From Caballeronia megalochromosomata (lineage in GTDB: Bacteria; Pseudomonadota; Gammaproteobacteria; Burkholderiales; Burkholderiaceae), in NCBI GenBank assembly GCA_001580565.1, contig LRBF01000037.1:1-42351 (forward strand): a DNA stretch of 42,351 nt, in the 5' to 3' direction. How positions within the stretch are numbered: position 1 is the first letter of the stretch; each line of letters opens with the position of its first letter. Under the pieces are notes generated by a model. The model searched no databases and was not told where the DNA came from. It was given only the letters and a program-made list of their open reading frames with translations. The position numbers and the translations under genes were made by a program. Below, piece by piece: positions 12,572 through 21,821 of the stretch.

Positions 12572-12882
12572 GCTTCCTCCATCACGCACTGCAGCGGATG
12601 TCCCGCTTGCCGTGCATGGCTAACGACTTGCTCAACTTTGGTCGACGCGATATCCCGCGTGTAGACCCCACAAACTCCCCTGCCTTCGCGATGAACCTTC
12701 AGCATGATCTGCGTCGCAGTCTCACGATCCTTATTGAAGTATTCCTGCACGACCATCACGACGAATTCCATCGGCGTGAAGTCGTCATTCAGCAGCACCA
12801 CCTTGTACATGGCCGGCTTCTTGAGCTTCTGCTCCTGCCGCTCCAGTACCGTGCCATCCTGCTTGTTGGGATTGATCGCCAT
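12568..12882 (-). CDS. clpS: ClpS adaptor, N-end rule substrate delivery
   Basis: ClpS binds proteins with destabilising N-terminal residues and hands them to ClpA. The 104-aa protein has the usual disordered N-terminal tail and then [18 protein letters not shown], where the Asn-Asp pair forms the N-degron pocket. [20 protein letters not shown] and the C-terminal [10 protein letters not shown] complete the fold. It is the first gene of clpS-clpA. No Shine-Dalgarno precedes the ATG; instead a promoter-like -10 lies only 6 nt upstream. Confidence 0.98.
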   Translation of the reverse strand: MAINPNKQDGTVLERQEQKLKKPAMYKVVLLNDDFTPMEFVVMVVQEYFNKDRETATQIMLKVHREGRGVCGVYTRDIASTKVEQVVSHARQAGHPLQCVMEEA

Positions 12883-12888
12883 ACACCC

Positions 12889-12916
12889 ATTCTAAACAAC
12901 ACGGACGACCTCGCAA
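12889..12916 (-). promoter_or_regulatory. Candidate clpS-clpA promoter producing a near-leaderless mRNA
   Basis: On the minus strand, TTGCGA (12911-12916, 4 of 6) is separated by 16 bp from TAGAAT (12889-12894, 5 of 6). The -10 ends 6 nt before the clpS ATG, so initiation would fall at the start codon itself. Confidence 0.5.
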
Positions 12917-13229
12917 TTGCCGCTCCAGCACCGACCGCCCGGTCGGGATGATCCGCTGAAAACTGCATTCGCACAGCTATCGTCCATCGAATCCTGCCGC
13001 TGCCCAAACTTTCGGCGCGGCCCGCTTGCCCCTCGTCGAAACGAGTATCGCACAGCTTCAAAAAAAACAAACCGAGCACCGGAAACAGCGGGCCGCCGGG
13101 TAACACACAAGTGAGTCGATTATGCGACTTTTCAAGATGACGTGCTTGGACGGCAGCGCACACGCAAAGCAGGAATTACCCTACGAATGTGGTCTTTGCA
13201 ACGAGCTTAACGGCCATCCCAAAAATTCC

Positions 13230-13258
13230 TTGACACCCGATTTAAGAGATTTAACAAT
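13230..13258 (+). promoter_or_regulatory. Candidate promoter of the cold-shock gene
   Basis: A perfect TTGACA (13230-13235) is followed after 17 bp by AACAAT (13253-13258, 4 of 6). It would give a 5' leader of roughly 135-140 nt before the ATG at 13402, a length typical of thermosensing cold-shock mRNA leaders. Confidence 0.6.
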
Positions 13259-13401
13259 CAAACTGGCACTTTTTTCCGGGGGCCAACCACGGACGAAAAA
13301 AGAGGCCGAGGTGAGCTTGTGAGGAGGGGGCGGTTCACATTGTGGGGTGGCCGCTTTTCGAGCGTGCTCTGGGTGCGACAAGAGTTAGAGGGGAAGTACG
13401 A

Positions 13402-13608
13402 ATGTCTACTGGTACGGTCAAGTGGTTCAACGACGCGAAAGGCTACGGATTCATCACGCCCGATGAAGGCGGCGAGGATCTGTTTGCACATTTCTCGGCG
13501 ATTCAAATGAACGGTTTCAAGACACTCAAGGAAGGCCAGAAGGTCAGCTTCGAGATCGTCCAGGGACCGAAGGGCAAGCAGGCTTCGAACATCCAGGAAT
13601 CGGCCTGA
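13402..13608 (+). CDS. Cold-shock protein, CspA family
   Basis: This 68-aa single-domain nucleic-acid chaperone has [20 protein letters not shown], containing RNP1 (KGYGFI), followed by RNP2 (DLFAHFSAI). Such proteins bind single-stranded RNA and DNA and melt mRNA structure. The GAGGGG stretch a few bases upstream supports the ATG at 13402. The long leader and strong -35 suggest regulation at the mRNA level, as in cspA. I cannot decide from sequence whether it is cold-inducible or constitutive, so no symbol is given. It is monocistronic, followed by a strong terminator. Confidence 0.96.
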   Translation: MSTGTVKWFNDAKGYGFITPDEGGEDLFAHFSAIQMNGFKTLKEGQKVSFEIVQGPKGKQASNIQESA

Positions 13609-13633
13609 CCGTTCGATCAGACTTTGCCTCGTG

Positions 13634-13660
13634 AAACCCGGCCGCGCGCCGGGTTTTTTT
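13634..13660 (+). terminator. Intrinsic terminator of the cold-shock gene
   Basis: A 9-bp stem (13634-13642 with 13648-13656) with a 5-nt loop runs into seven T (13654-13660). It lies 25 bp after the stop codon. Confidence 0.9.
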
Positions 13661-13701
13661 GCGCCCCGCGCTTGCACATAAATGCGGCGAAGGTGCAAAT
13701 T

Positions 13702-13738
13702 AAAAACCCCGCAAGGCGTAAGGCCTTGCGGGGTTTTT
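13702..13738. terminator. Bidirectional terminator between the cold-shock gene and icd
   Basis: A perfect 16-bp stem (13702-13717 with 13723-13738) closes a 5-nt loop. It has A5 on the left and T5 on the right, so it can end transcripts from both sides. It lies 28 bp beyond the icd stop and is the likely icd terminator. Confidence 0.9.
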
Positions 13739-13766
13739 ATTTACCACATCGAATTGAGGTGAGTCC

Positions 13767-15023
<1,257 letters not shown>

Positions 15024-15223
15024 GGTCGACTCCAAATAAGGCCGGGCTTGAATGGATGCAACAGACTGGATAGAGAGCGATGCGATGCAGCATGCGCGGG
15101 CGATGCCGCGCGCGATGATGGTCACGACATCATTCTAACCATGCTGGCCTGTCCCGGCGCGCCCGAGGCGGCCGCGCGCATGCTTTAAGATGCCGCATTC
15201 GATCACGCCGCGCGCCGTTTCGC

Positions 15224-15799
15224 ATGCCACTCATCGCCCTGAACAAACCCTTCGGCACCATCTGCCAGTTCTCCGCACATGAAACGCGTGCGTCGCTGGG
15301 CGACTGGGTGAAGACGCCGGGCGTGTATCCCGCGGGCAGGCTCGACGCGGACAGCGAAGGCCTGCTCCTGCTCACCGATGACGGCGCGCTGCAGGCCCGC
15401 ATCGCCGAGCCGCGGCACAAGCTCGTGAAGCGCTATTGGGCGCAAGTCGAAGGCGCGCCCGACGAAACCGCGCTCGCACGTCTCGCGGGAGGCGTCGATC
15501 TGGGCGACTATGTGACGCAACCATGCCGCACCGCGTTCGTCGATGAACACGACATCGGCGCACTCTGGCCGCGCACGCCGCCGATCCGCTATCGCGCCGC
15601 CATCCCGACGACGTGGATCGAACTCGCCATCACCGAAGGCAAGAACCGGCAGGTCAGACGCATGACGGCGGCCGTCGGTTATCCGACCTTGCGGCTCGTG
15701 CGCGTCGCGATCGGCGCGCTCAATATCTTCACGCTGGGCATCGCGCCCGGCCAGAGCGTCGAGGTCGCGCCGCGCGCGCCGTGGCAGCGCGTTCGTTGA
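15224..15799 (+). CDS. rluE: 23S rRNA pseudouridine synthase, RluE type
   Basis: Of the RsuA/RluB/E/F family, this 191-aa protein lacks an N-terminal S4 domain, as RluE does. It begins at the catalytic core (MPLIALNKPFGTICQF). The catalytic aspartate is Asp41 in GRLDADSEGLLLLT. The late motif TEGKNRQVRRMTAAVGYPTLRLVRV is also present. E. coli RluE modifies U2457 of 23S rRNA; the same site is expected here but not shown. It stands alone, divergent from icd. Confidence 0.93.
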   Translation: MPLIALNKPFGTICQFSAHETRASLGDWVKTPGVYPAGRLDADSEGLLLLTDDGALQARIAEPRHKLVKRYWAQVEGAPDETALARLAGGVDLGDYVTQPCRTAFVDEHDIGALWPRTPPIRYRAAIPTTWIELAITEGKNRQVRRMTAAVGYPTLRLVRVAIGALNIFTLGIAPGQSVEVAPRAPWQRVR

Positions 15800-16184
15800 A
15801 TCGCATTCAACTATCTCGAAAATAAGCCGCATTGCATGGATCAATGCGATGCGCTTAAACGCGGGTGTCATGAAAATCGGGTAGCGCGCGTCCCGCATCG
15901 AATATTTTTCGATCTGCTGCGCAATTCTCCGTAAATCGCGTCAACCGACTTCTCTCGCGAGGCGTTAAGGGCGTCAGATGCCGCGTAAAGCTATCCGGCA
16001 TGAGCGAAAAACTGATTACGAACAACCTGTGTGCTCCAGGCTGTTTGAAAGGTTGAAGCGTTCACAGTCGTCTCGAAATCAAATTATCGTCGCGACTGTC
16101 AACCGAAAGGTAGGTGGCTCGTTTACCGACATGACTCAATGACCGGGTCGTTTGGTTAATTCACTCAAGCTAAAGGATTCAAAC
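15800..16184. other. 385-bp intergenic region before the small secreted protein gene
   Basis: The region is less GC-rich than its surroundings and has no plausible gene. A 7-bp inverted repeat (16064-16070 with 16093-16099) separated by 22 bp lies about 90 bp upstream of the next start and could be an operator. I cannot assign a promoter with confidence. Confidence 0.5.
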
Positions 16185-16394
16185 ATGAACAAACTGATCG
16201 CTGCTCTCGTCGCTGGCCTGTTCGCAACGGCTGCTTTCGCACAAGAAGCTTCGGCACCGGCCGCTGCTGCTCCGGCAGCTGCTGCTTCGTCGGCTCACAA
16301 GTCGTCGGCGCACAAGAAGTCGCACAAGTCGTCGCACAAGTCGCACAAGAAGGCAGCCGCTTCGGCTCCGGAAGCAGCTTCGGCAGCTCAGTAA
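16185..16394 (+). CDS. Small secreted Ala-rich, His/Lys/Ser-repeat protein
   Basis: The 69-aa product has a clear Sec signal peptide (MNKLIAALVAGLFATAAFA, then QEAS). The mature part is about 50 residues: an Ala/Pro block, then a run of short units of the type SAHK, SSAHKK and SHKS, then a second Ala-rich block. It should be strongly basic and periplasmic or secreted, and the histidines could bind metal or buffer protons. Composition recalls the enterobacterial acid-shock protein Asr (signal peptide, Ala/His/Lys repeats), but I see no alignable homology and the resemblance may be convergent. The ATG at 16185 follows AAAGGA about 8 nt upstream; an upstream in-frame ATG at 16152 would spoil the signal peptide. 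A terminator follows. Confidence 0.8.
   Translation: MNKLIAALVAGLFATAAFAQEASAPAAAAPAAAASSAHKSSAHKKSHKSSHKSHKKAAASAPEAASAAQ
16288..16352 (+). repeat. Short tandem coding repeat (Ser/Ala-His-Lys units)
   Basis: The DNA repeats variants of TCGCACAAG within the small secreted protein gene, giving His-Lys pairs separated by Ser/Ala/Lys. Units are imperfect and 6-15 nt apart, a pattern prone to length change by slippage. Confidence 0.7.
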
Positions 16395-16403
16395 GTTCGT
16401 TGT

Positions 16404-16447
16404 AAACGGCGGTATAGCGAAGTCAAGAACGAGCATTACCGCCGTTT
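16404..16447 (+). terminator. Hairpin after the small secreted protein gene
   Basis: An 11-bp stem (16404-16414 with 16437-16447) with a 22-nt loop ends in four T. It is a weaker candidate than the next hairpin downstream. Confidence 0.45.
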
Positions 16448-16458
16448 TAACGGCGTTG

Positions 16459-16496
16459 AAGGGCAGATGGCCGCAAGGCGTCTGCCCTTTTGTTTT
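16459..16496 (+). terminator. Intrinsic terminator downstream of the small secreted protein gene
   Basis: A 9-bp outer stem (16459-16467 with 16481-16489) encloses an inner GCC/GGC stem with a GCAA loop and runs into TTTTGTTTT. It should end the transcript before the DUF192 gene. Confidence 0.75.
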
Positions 16497-16571
16497 GTGC
16501 CTGCGCATCGAGTAACATGCGCGGGGCCGCCGGCTTTCCGGCACAACGTTTGTCTTGAAAGGAGCATCGTC

Positions 16572-17111
16572 GTGAATCTGTTGTTGCGTGCCTTGGTGTC
16601 TTCATTCGGTTCGACGGCCTCAATCCGGCGCTCGCGCATTGGCGCCACGATCCGCGCATGCGTGATCGCGCTGCTGCTCCCGCTCGCCGCCCTGCCGCTC
16701 GCGCAAGCGCAGACCATGCCGCCGGGCGCGAAGCAGCCGTCCGATTTCCCGCGCGCGAAGCTGACCGCGGGCATGTACGTGATCGATGCCGCCGTCGCCG
16801 CGAACGATGCCGATCGTGAGCAAGGCCTCATGTATCGCACGCAGCTCGCGCCGAACGAAGGCATGCTTTTCGTGTTCAACGAAAACGCCGTGCATTGCTT
16901 CTGGATGAAGAACACGTTGATCCCGCTGTCGATCGCGTTCATGCGCGCGGACGGCACGGTCACCGACATCGACGAGATGCAGGCCGAGACGGAGAACAAC
17001 CACTGCCCGCGCAACAATGGCGCGTACGCGCTTGAAATGCCCAAAGGCTGGTTCGCCGCGAAGGGCATCAAACCGGGCATGCAGATCAAGGGCCTGCCGC
17101 GCGTGCAGTAA
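16572..17111 (+). CDS. DUF192 family secreted protein
   Basis: The 179-aa protein has an N-terminal extension, then a hydrophobic signal (VIALLLPLAALPLAQAQ) and a DUF192 domain. The domain signature is clear: EQGLMYRTQLAPNEGMLFVF, then HCFWMKNTLIPLSIAFMRADG and ENNHCPRN. DUF192 proteins are small and often exported; their biochemical role is not established. I choose the GTG at 16572 because a GAAAGGAG site precedes it. If the true start lies later, closer to the hydrophobic stretch, the signal peptide would be conventional in length. It is followed by a strong terminator. Confidence 0.85.
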   Translation: MNLLLRALVSSFGSTASIRRSRIGATIRACVIALLLPLAALPLAQAQTMPPGAKQPSDFPRAKLTAGMYVIDAAVAANDADREQGLMYRTQLAPNEGMLFVFNENAVHCFWMKNTLIPLSIAFMRADGTVTDIDEMQAETENNHCPRNNGAYALEMPKGWFAAKGIKPGMQIKGLPRVQ

Positions 17112-17130
17112 CGCGTTTTCACCCGATCGG

Positions 17131-17166
17131 AAAACCGGCGTCGTCGCCCGACACGCCGGTTTTTTT
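17131..17166 (+). terminator. Intrinsic terminator of the DUF192 gene
   Basis: An 11-bp perfect stem (17131-17141 with 17153-17163) with an 11-nt loop leads into seven T (17160-17166). Confidence 0.9.
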
Positions 17167-17312
17167 ACGCCCGAAACCCCTTCCACCGGGCTGGCAGGAT
17201 TCCTGCAAAGAGCCTGCCGACGCGCTATCCTAAAAAGATTCAGCGCGACGCATCTCACCACTTCAGGTCGCGCCGATGGCCGCCGCATGGCGACCAGGGT
17301 CGACACATCCAC

Positions 17313-17318
17313 AGGAGG
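17313..17318 (+). promoter_or_regulatory. Shine-Dalgarno that decides the GTG start of the EF-G gene
   Basis: AGGAGG lies 5 nt before the GTG at 17324. It rules out the in-frame ATG at 17276, which would add 16 unrelated residues. Confidence 0.8.
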
Positions 17319-17323
17319 TTCAC

Positions 17324-19429
17324 GTGCCCCGCAAGACTCCCATCGAGCGCTATCGAAATATCGGGATCAGCGCTCACATCGATGCCGGCAAAACGACGAC
17401 TACCGAGCGCATCCTTTTCTACACCGGCGTGACGCACAAGATCGGCGAGGTTCACGACGGTGCGGCCACGATGGACTGGATGGAGCAGGAGCAGGAACGC
17501 GGCATCACGATCACCTCCGCGGCGACGACGGCCTTCTGGAAGGGCATGGCCGGCAACTATCCGGAACACCGGATCAACATCATCGACACGCCGGGGCACG
17601 TCGATTTCACGATCGAAGTGGAGCGCTCGATGCGCGTGCTCGACGGCGCGTGCATGGTCTACGACTCGGTCGGCGGCGTGCAGCCGCAGTCGGAAACCGT
17701 CTGGCGTCAGGCGAACAAGTACAAGGTGCCGCGCATCGCGTTCGTCAACAAGATGGACCGCGTCGGCGCGGACTTCTTCCGCGTGCAGCGGCAGATCGGT
17801 GAGCGCCTCAAGGGCGTGGCGGTGCCGATCCAGATTCCGATCGGCGCGGAAGATCATTTCCAGGGCGCGGTCGATCTGGTGAAGATGAAGGCGATCGTCT
17901 GGGACGACGACAGCCAGGGCATCAAGTTCAGCTACGAGGAGATTCCCGACAACCTCAAGGCACTCGCGCACGAATGGCGCGAGAAGATGGTCGAGGCGGC
18001 CGCCGAATCGAGCGAGGAACTGCTCGAAAAATATCTCGAAGATCACGAGAGCCTGACCGAAGCGGAAATCAAGGCCGCGTTGCGCCACCGCACCATCGCC
18101 AATGAGATCGTGCCGATGCTGTGCGGCAGCGCGTTCAAGAACAAGGGCGTGCAGGCGATGCTCGACGCGGTGATCGACTACCTGCCCTCGCCCGTCGACG
18201 TGCCCGCGATTCTCGGTCACACGGAAGACGACAAGGAAGCGGAACGCCATCCGAGCGACGACGAGCCGTTCTCCGCGCTCGCCTTCAAGATCATGACGGA
18301 CCCGTTCGTCGGCCAGCTCATTTTCTTCCGCACCTATTCGGGCGTCGTGAATTCGGGCGACACGGTCTACAACCCGGTGAAGGAAAAGAAGGAGCGCCTC
18401 GGCCGCATCCTGCAGATGCACGCGAACGAGCGCAAGGAAATCAAGGAAGTGCGCGCGGGCGACATCGCGGCGGCGGTCGGCCTGAAGGAAGCGACCACCG
18501 GCGACACGCTGTGCGATCCGAATCACGTCATCATTCTCGAGCGGATGATCTTCCCCGAACCCGTGATCTCGCAGGCCGTCGAGCCGAAGACCAAGGTCGA
18601 TCAGGAGAAGATGGGCATCGCGCTGAATCGACTCGCGCAGGAAGATCCGTCGTTCCGCGTCACCTCCGACGAGGAATCCGGCCAGACCATCATCTCCGGC
18701 ATGGGCGAGTTGCACCTCGAAATTCTCGTCGACCGGATGAAGCGCGAATTCGGCGTCGAGGCGACTGTCGGCAAGCCGCAGGTCGCGTATCGCGAGACGG
18801 TGCGCAACAAGGTCGAGGACGTCGAGGGCAAGTTCGTCAAGCAGTCGGGCGGACGCGGCCAGTACGGTCACGCGGTGATCGCACTGGAACCGGATCCGGG
18901 CAAGGGTTATGAGTTCGTCGACCAGATCAAGGGCGGCGTGATTCCGCGCGAGTTCATTCCGGCGGTGGACAAGGGCATTCAGGAAACGCTCAAGGCGGGC
19001 GTGCTCGCGGGCTATCCGGTGGTGGACGTGAAGGTGCGGCTGACCTTCGGCTCGTACCACGACGTCGATTCGAACGAAAACGCGTTCCGCATGGCCGGCT
19101 CGATGGCCTTCAAGGAAGCGATGCGCCGCGCGAGACCCGTGCTGCTCGAACCGATGATGGCCGTCGAAGTGGAAACGCCCGAAGAGTTCATGGGCAACGT
19201 GATGGGCGATCTGTCCGGCCGGCGCGGGATGGTGCAGGGCATGGAGGACATCGCGGGCGGCGGCGGCAAGCTCGTGCGCGCGGAAGTGCCGCTCGCCGAG
19301 ATGTTCGGCTATTCGACCTCGCTGCGTTCGCTGACCCAGGGCCGCGCGACCTACACGATGGAGTTCAAGCACTACGCGGAGACGCCGACGAACGTCTCCG
19401 AGGCGATCATCAACGCGAAAGCGAAATAA
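17324..19429 (+). CDS. fusA: Elongation factor G (paralogue outside the str operon)
   Basis: EF-G is the GTPase that drives tRNA-mRNA translocation and, with RRF, ribosome recycling. The 701-aa protein has all G motifs: AHIDAGKTT (G1), GITITSAAT (G2), DTPGHVDF (G3), NKMD (G4) and GSAFKNKG (G5). Domains II-V follow to a normal C-terminus. No rpsL, rpsG or tuf flank it, so it is not the canonical str-operon copy. Burkholderiaceae commonly have two fusA genes, and this is probably the second. Nothing in the sequence suggests loss of activity. It could be specialised, for example for recycling or stress, but this is inference. It has its own strong ribosome-binding site and stands as a single gene. 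Confidence 0.94.
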   Translation: MPRKTPIERYRNIGISAHIDAGKTTTTERILFYTGVTHKIGEVHDGAATMDWMEQEQERGITITSAATTAFWKGMAGNYPEHRINIIDTPGHVDFTIEVERSMRVLDGACMVYDSVGGVQPQSETVWRQANKYKVPRIAFVNKMDRVGADFFRVQRQIGERLKGVAVPIQIPIGAEDHFQGAVDLVKMKAIVWDDDSQGIKFSYEEIPDNLKALAHEWREKMVEAAAESSEELLEKYLEDHESLTEAEIKAALRHRTIANEIVPMLCGSAFKNKGVQAMLDAVIDYLPSPVDVPAILGHTEDDKEAERHPSDDEPFSALAFKIMTDPFVGQLIFFRTYSGVVNSGDTVYNPVKEKKERLGRILQMHANERKEIKEVRAGDIAAAVGLKEATTGDTLCDPNHVIILERMIFPEPVISQAVEPKTKVDQEKMGIALNRLAQEDPSFRVTSDEESGQTIISGMGELHLEILVDRMKREFGVEATVGKPQVAYRETVRNKVEDVEGKFVKQSGGRGQYGHAVIALEPDPGKGYEFVDQIKGGVIPREFIPAVDKGIQETLKAGVLAGYPVVDVKVRLTFGSYHDVDSNENAFRMAGSMAFKEAMRRARPVLLEPMMAVEVETPEEFMGNVMGDLSGRRGMVQGMEDIAGGGGKLVRAEVPLAEMFGYSTSLRSLTQGRATYTMEFKHYAETPTNVSEAIINAKAK

Positions 19430-19452
19430 TCGCGATCGAACCGTGTAGTATC

Positions 19453-19496
19453 GGAAGTCCGTTGCGCGCTCTGTTGGTGGCGGCAACGGACTTTCC
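19453..19496 (+). terminator. Possible terminator of the EF-G gene
   Basis: Arms 19453-19465 and 19483-19496 pair over 13 bp with one bulged base and a 17-nt loop. Only a short T stretch (TTTA) follows, so termination may be inefficient. Confidence 0.5.
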
Positions 19497-19520
19497 TTTA
19501 TCCGCAGACGATAAACCGAC

Positions 19521-20003
19521 ATGAGCGACGCACATCAGCACATCGATTGGCGCGAACACGGCGTCAAGGTCATCAAGGGCGATCAGCTCGACACCAACAC
19601 CCCGCAGACGCCGGGCATGAGCCGCGCGGCCGCCATCAACGCGGCGCGCGTCGGCGCGCAGAAGATCTGGGCCGGCACGGTCACGATCCATCCGAATGCG
19701 AAGACGGGCGCGCATCATCACGGCGCGCTCGAGAGCGTCATCTATGTCGTGCGCGGCCAGGCGCGCATGCGCTGGGGCGAGCATCTCGAATTCGTCGCCG
19801 AGGCCGGTCCCGGCGATTTCATTTTCGTGCCGCCCTACGTGCCGCATCAGGAAATCAACGCCAGCACCGACGATCCGCTCGAATGCGTGCTCGTGCGCAG
19901 CGACAACGAAGCGGTGGTGGTGAATCTGAATATCGACGCCGTGGAGAAGCCCGAGGAAGTGTATTGGGTCGATCCGATTCACAAGCATCCACACGATCAC
20001 TGA
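19521..20003 (+). CDS. Cupin-domain protein
   Basis: This 160-aa protein folds as a single cupin. Motif 1 is GAHHHGALESVIYVVRG and motif 2 is GPGDFIFVPPYVPHQEIN, supplying the histidine and glutamate ligands for a metal ion. The N-terminus (HIDWREHGVKVIKGDQLD) and the His-rich end (HKHPHDH) lie outside the core. Small cupins of this kind may be dioxygenases, isomerases or sensor-like proteins; nothing here picks one. It sits 91 bp after the EF-G gene and 145 bp before an ABC importer on the same strand, with no evidence of shared function. Confidence 0.88.
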   Translation: MSDAHQHIDWREHGVKVIKGDQLDTNTPQTPGMSRAAAINAARVGAQKIWAGTVTIHPNAKTGAHHHGALESVIYVVRGQARMRWGEHLEFVAEAGPGDFIFVPPYVPHQEINASTDDPLECVLVRSDNEAVVVNLNIDAVEKPEEVYWVDPIHKHPHDH

Positions 20004-20148
20004 AGCGGGCGAGCGGCACGCGCGCTCGCGACGCGGCGCGTTCCTTGCTAGCCCGCAAAGACGCGGCGGCGCTTTTCGGCGCGGCTAACCTGATCGCCTG
20101 CGCGGCGCAAAGCCCGGGCAGGCGCGACAACGACAACATCCGCACACG

Positions 20149-21810
20149 ATGAAGAAACCTTCGACCGACGCGCATCTTCTCGAACTTGCCCGCCCGCGCG
20201 CGGGCGAACTGGGCAATCACGCGATCGACGAGTTCATGGCCGGGCGTCTCACGCGCCGCGAGTTGCTGCGCCATGCGAGCATGCTCGGCGTGGCGCTGTC
20301 GGCGGGCGGCCTCCTCGGCATGCCGGGCGCACGCGCGCAAGGCACGGGCAAGCCCGGCGGCACGATCCGCGTCGCGCATCTGATGCCCGCGGGCGCCGTC
20401 GATCCGCTCACCGTGACCGACGCCGCGGGTCTCGCGCTCATCAATCAGACGGGCGAATTCCTGATCGACGACGACAGCGAACATCTGGCGCTCAAGCCCG
20501 CGCTCGCGCTGTCGTGGTCGTCGAATGCGAAAGGCGACGTGTGGACCTTCAAGCTGCGCCCGAACGTGAAGTTCCACGACGGCCAGCCGATGACCGCCAA
20601 GGATGTCGTCGCGACCTTCAATCGCCTGTCCGATCCGGGCACGGGCTCGGCGGCGCTGTCGGTGCTGAAGGGCGTGCTGTCGAAGGATTCGGCCAAGGCC
20701 GTCGACGATCACACCGTCGAATTCCATCTCGATGCGCCCAACGGCAATTTCCCGTACTACGTCTCCTCGGACACGTATAACGCGGTGATCCTGCCGGCCA
20801 ATTTCGCCGGACCCTACGAGAAGACGTTCATGGGCACGGGCGCGCTCAAGCTGGAGAAGTACACGCCGAAGGTCGGCGCGTCGTTCGTGCGCAATCCCGA
20901 CTACTGGGGCGAGAAGTCGCTGCCCGATCGCGTGACCTTCTCGTTCTACGCGGACCAGCAGGCGCAGCTCCTCGCGATGCAGGGCCGCCAGGCCGACGTG
21001 ATGGGCGACTTCACCGTGCAGGGCGGCGTATCCGTCCTGACGAACCCGCAGTTCAAGGTGCTCGGCACGAAGTCCAGCTCGCACCGGCAGATTCACATGC
21101 GCTGCGACATGGCGCCGTTCAAGGACAAGCGCGTGCGTCAGGCGCTCGCGCTCGCGATCGATCGCGAAGTCATCGTGAAGGGACTGTTTCGCGGCCGCGC
21201 GCAGGTCGGCAACGACAGCCCGTTCGCGCCGGTGTTTCCGTCGAGCGATCTCACCGTGCCGCAACGCAAGATCGATATTGCCCAAGCCAAGAAACTGCTG
21301 GGCGAAGCCGGCGTTGCGAATGGCTTCGACGTCACGCTCACCACCGAGAAGTACATGGAGATTCCCGATCTCGCGGTCGTCGTGCAGAACGCGGCGAAGG
21401 CGATCGGCATTCGCATCCAGTTGAAGGTGGAGAGCCAGGACCTGTATTACGGCTCGGGCACGTTCGGCAAGTCGGACTGGCTGGACTCGCCGCTCGGCAT
21501 CACCGATTACGGGCATCGCGGCGTGCCGAACGTGTTCCTCAACGCACCACTGACGAGCGGCGGCACCTGGAACGCGGCGCACTTCAAAAATCCGGAGTAC
21601 GACAAGCTCGTCGCGCAGTTCGTCGCGGCGCTCGATGTCGCGTCGCAGAAGAAGCTGTCCGGCGAGATCCAGCGTCTCCTGCTCGATGAAACGCCGGTCG
21701 TGATCCCCTACTTTTACGACCAGCTCATCGTCACGCGCGCCAATGTCTCAGGCGTGCGCTTCAACGCGATCTCGCAGATGTGGTTCGATCGCGCGACGGT
21801 ATCGGCATGA
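20149..21810 (+). CDS. ABC transporter substrate-binding protein, family 5 (peptide/nickel type), Tat-exported
   Basis: This 553-aa periplasmic receptor belongs to the DppA/OppA/NikA family. The N-terminus carries a likely twin-arginine signal: RR at residues 36-37 in LTRRELLRH, a hydrophobic stretch (MLGVALSAGGLLGM) and a cleavage site near ARA-Q. The family signature is visible in WTFKLRPNVKFHDGQPMTAKDVVATFNRL and further on in KDKRVRQALALAIDREVIVKGLF. There is no lipobox cysteine. It heads a four-gene operon with two permeases and a fused ATPase. Tat export implies folding or cofactor loading before transport. Ligand is not predictable; peptides, opines or metal chelates are all possible. 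Confidence 0.92.
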   Translation: MKKPSTDAHLLELARPRAGELGNHAIDEFMAGRLTRRELLRHASMLGVALSAGGLLGMPGARAQGTGKPGGTIRVAHLMPAGAVDPLTVTDAAGLALINQTGEFLIDDDSEHLALKPALALSWSSNAKGDVWTFKLRPNVKFHDGQPMTAKDVVATFNRLSDPGTGSAALSVLKGVLSKDSAKAVDDHTVEFHLDAPNGNFPYYVSSDTYNAVILPANFAGPYEKTFMGTGALKLEKYTPKVGASFVRNPDYWGEKSLPDRVTFSFYADQQAQLLAMQGRQADVMGDFTVQGGVSVLTNPQFKVLGTKSSSHRQIHMRCDMAPFKDKRVRQALALAIDREVIVKGLFRGRAQVGNDSPFAPVFPSSDLTVPQRKIDIAQAKKLLGEAGVANGFDVTLTTEKYMEIPDLAVVVQNAAKAIGIRIQLKVESQDLYYGSGTFGKSDWLDSPLGITDYGHRGVPNVFLNAPLTSGGTWNAAHFKNPEYDKLVAQFVAALDVASQKKLSGEIQRLLLDETPVVIPYFYDQLIVTRANVSGVRFNAISQMWFDRATVSA

Positions 21811-21821
21811 ACGAGGCGTAA

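Larger units (their letters stand above)
12883..13401. other. 519-bp intergenic region between clpS and the cold-shock gene
   Basis: The region holds the clpS promoter candidate at its left end and the cold-shock promoter and long leader at its right end. A 66-codon open frame at 13122-13322 has no family resemblance and overlaps the promoter, so I do not call it a gene. I see nothing clear in 12920-13220. Confidence 0.6.

Noticed and set aside
10244..12664. An 806-codon plus-strand open frame
   Set aside because: It is the complement of clpA, which has both ATPase modules intact.
13122..13322. A 66-codon frame with several cysteines upstream of the cold-shock gene
   Set aside because: It overlaps the promoter and leader, lacks a ribosome site and shows no family resemblance.
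17255..19522. A 755-codon minus-strand open frame
   Set aside because: It is the complement of the EF-G gene and has no recognisable motif.
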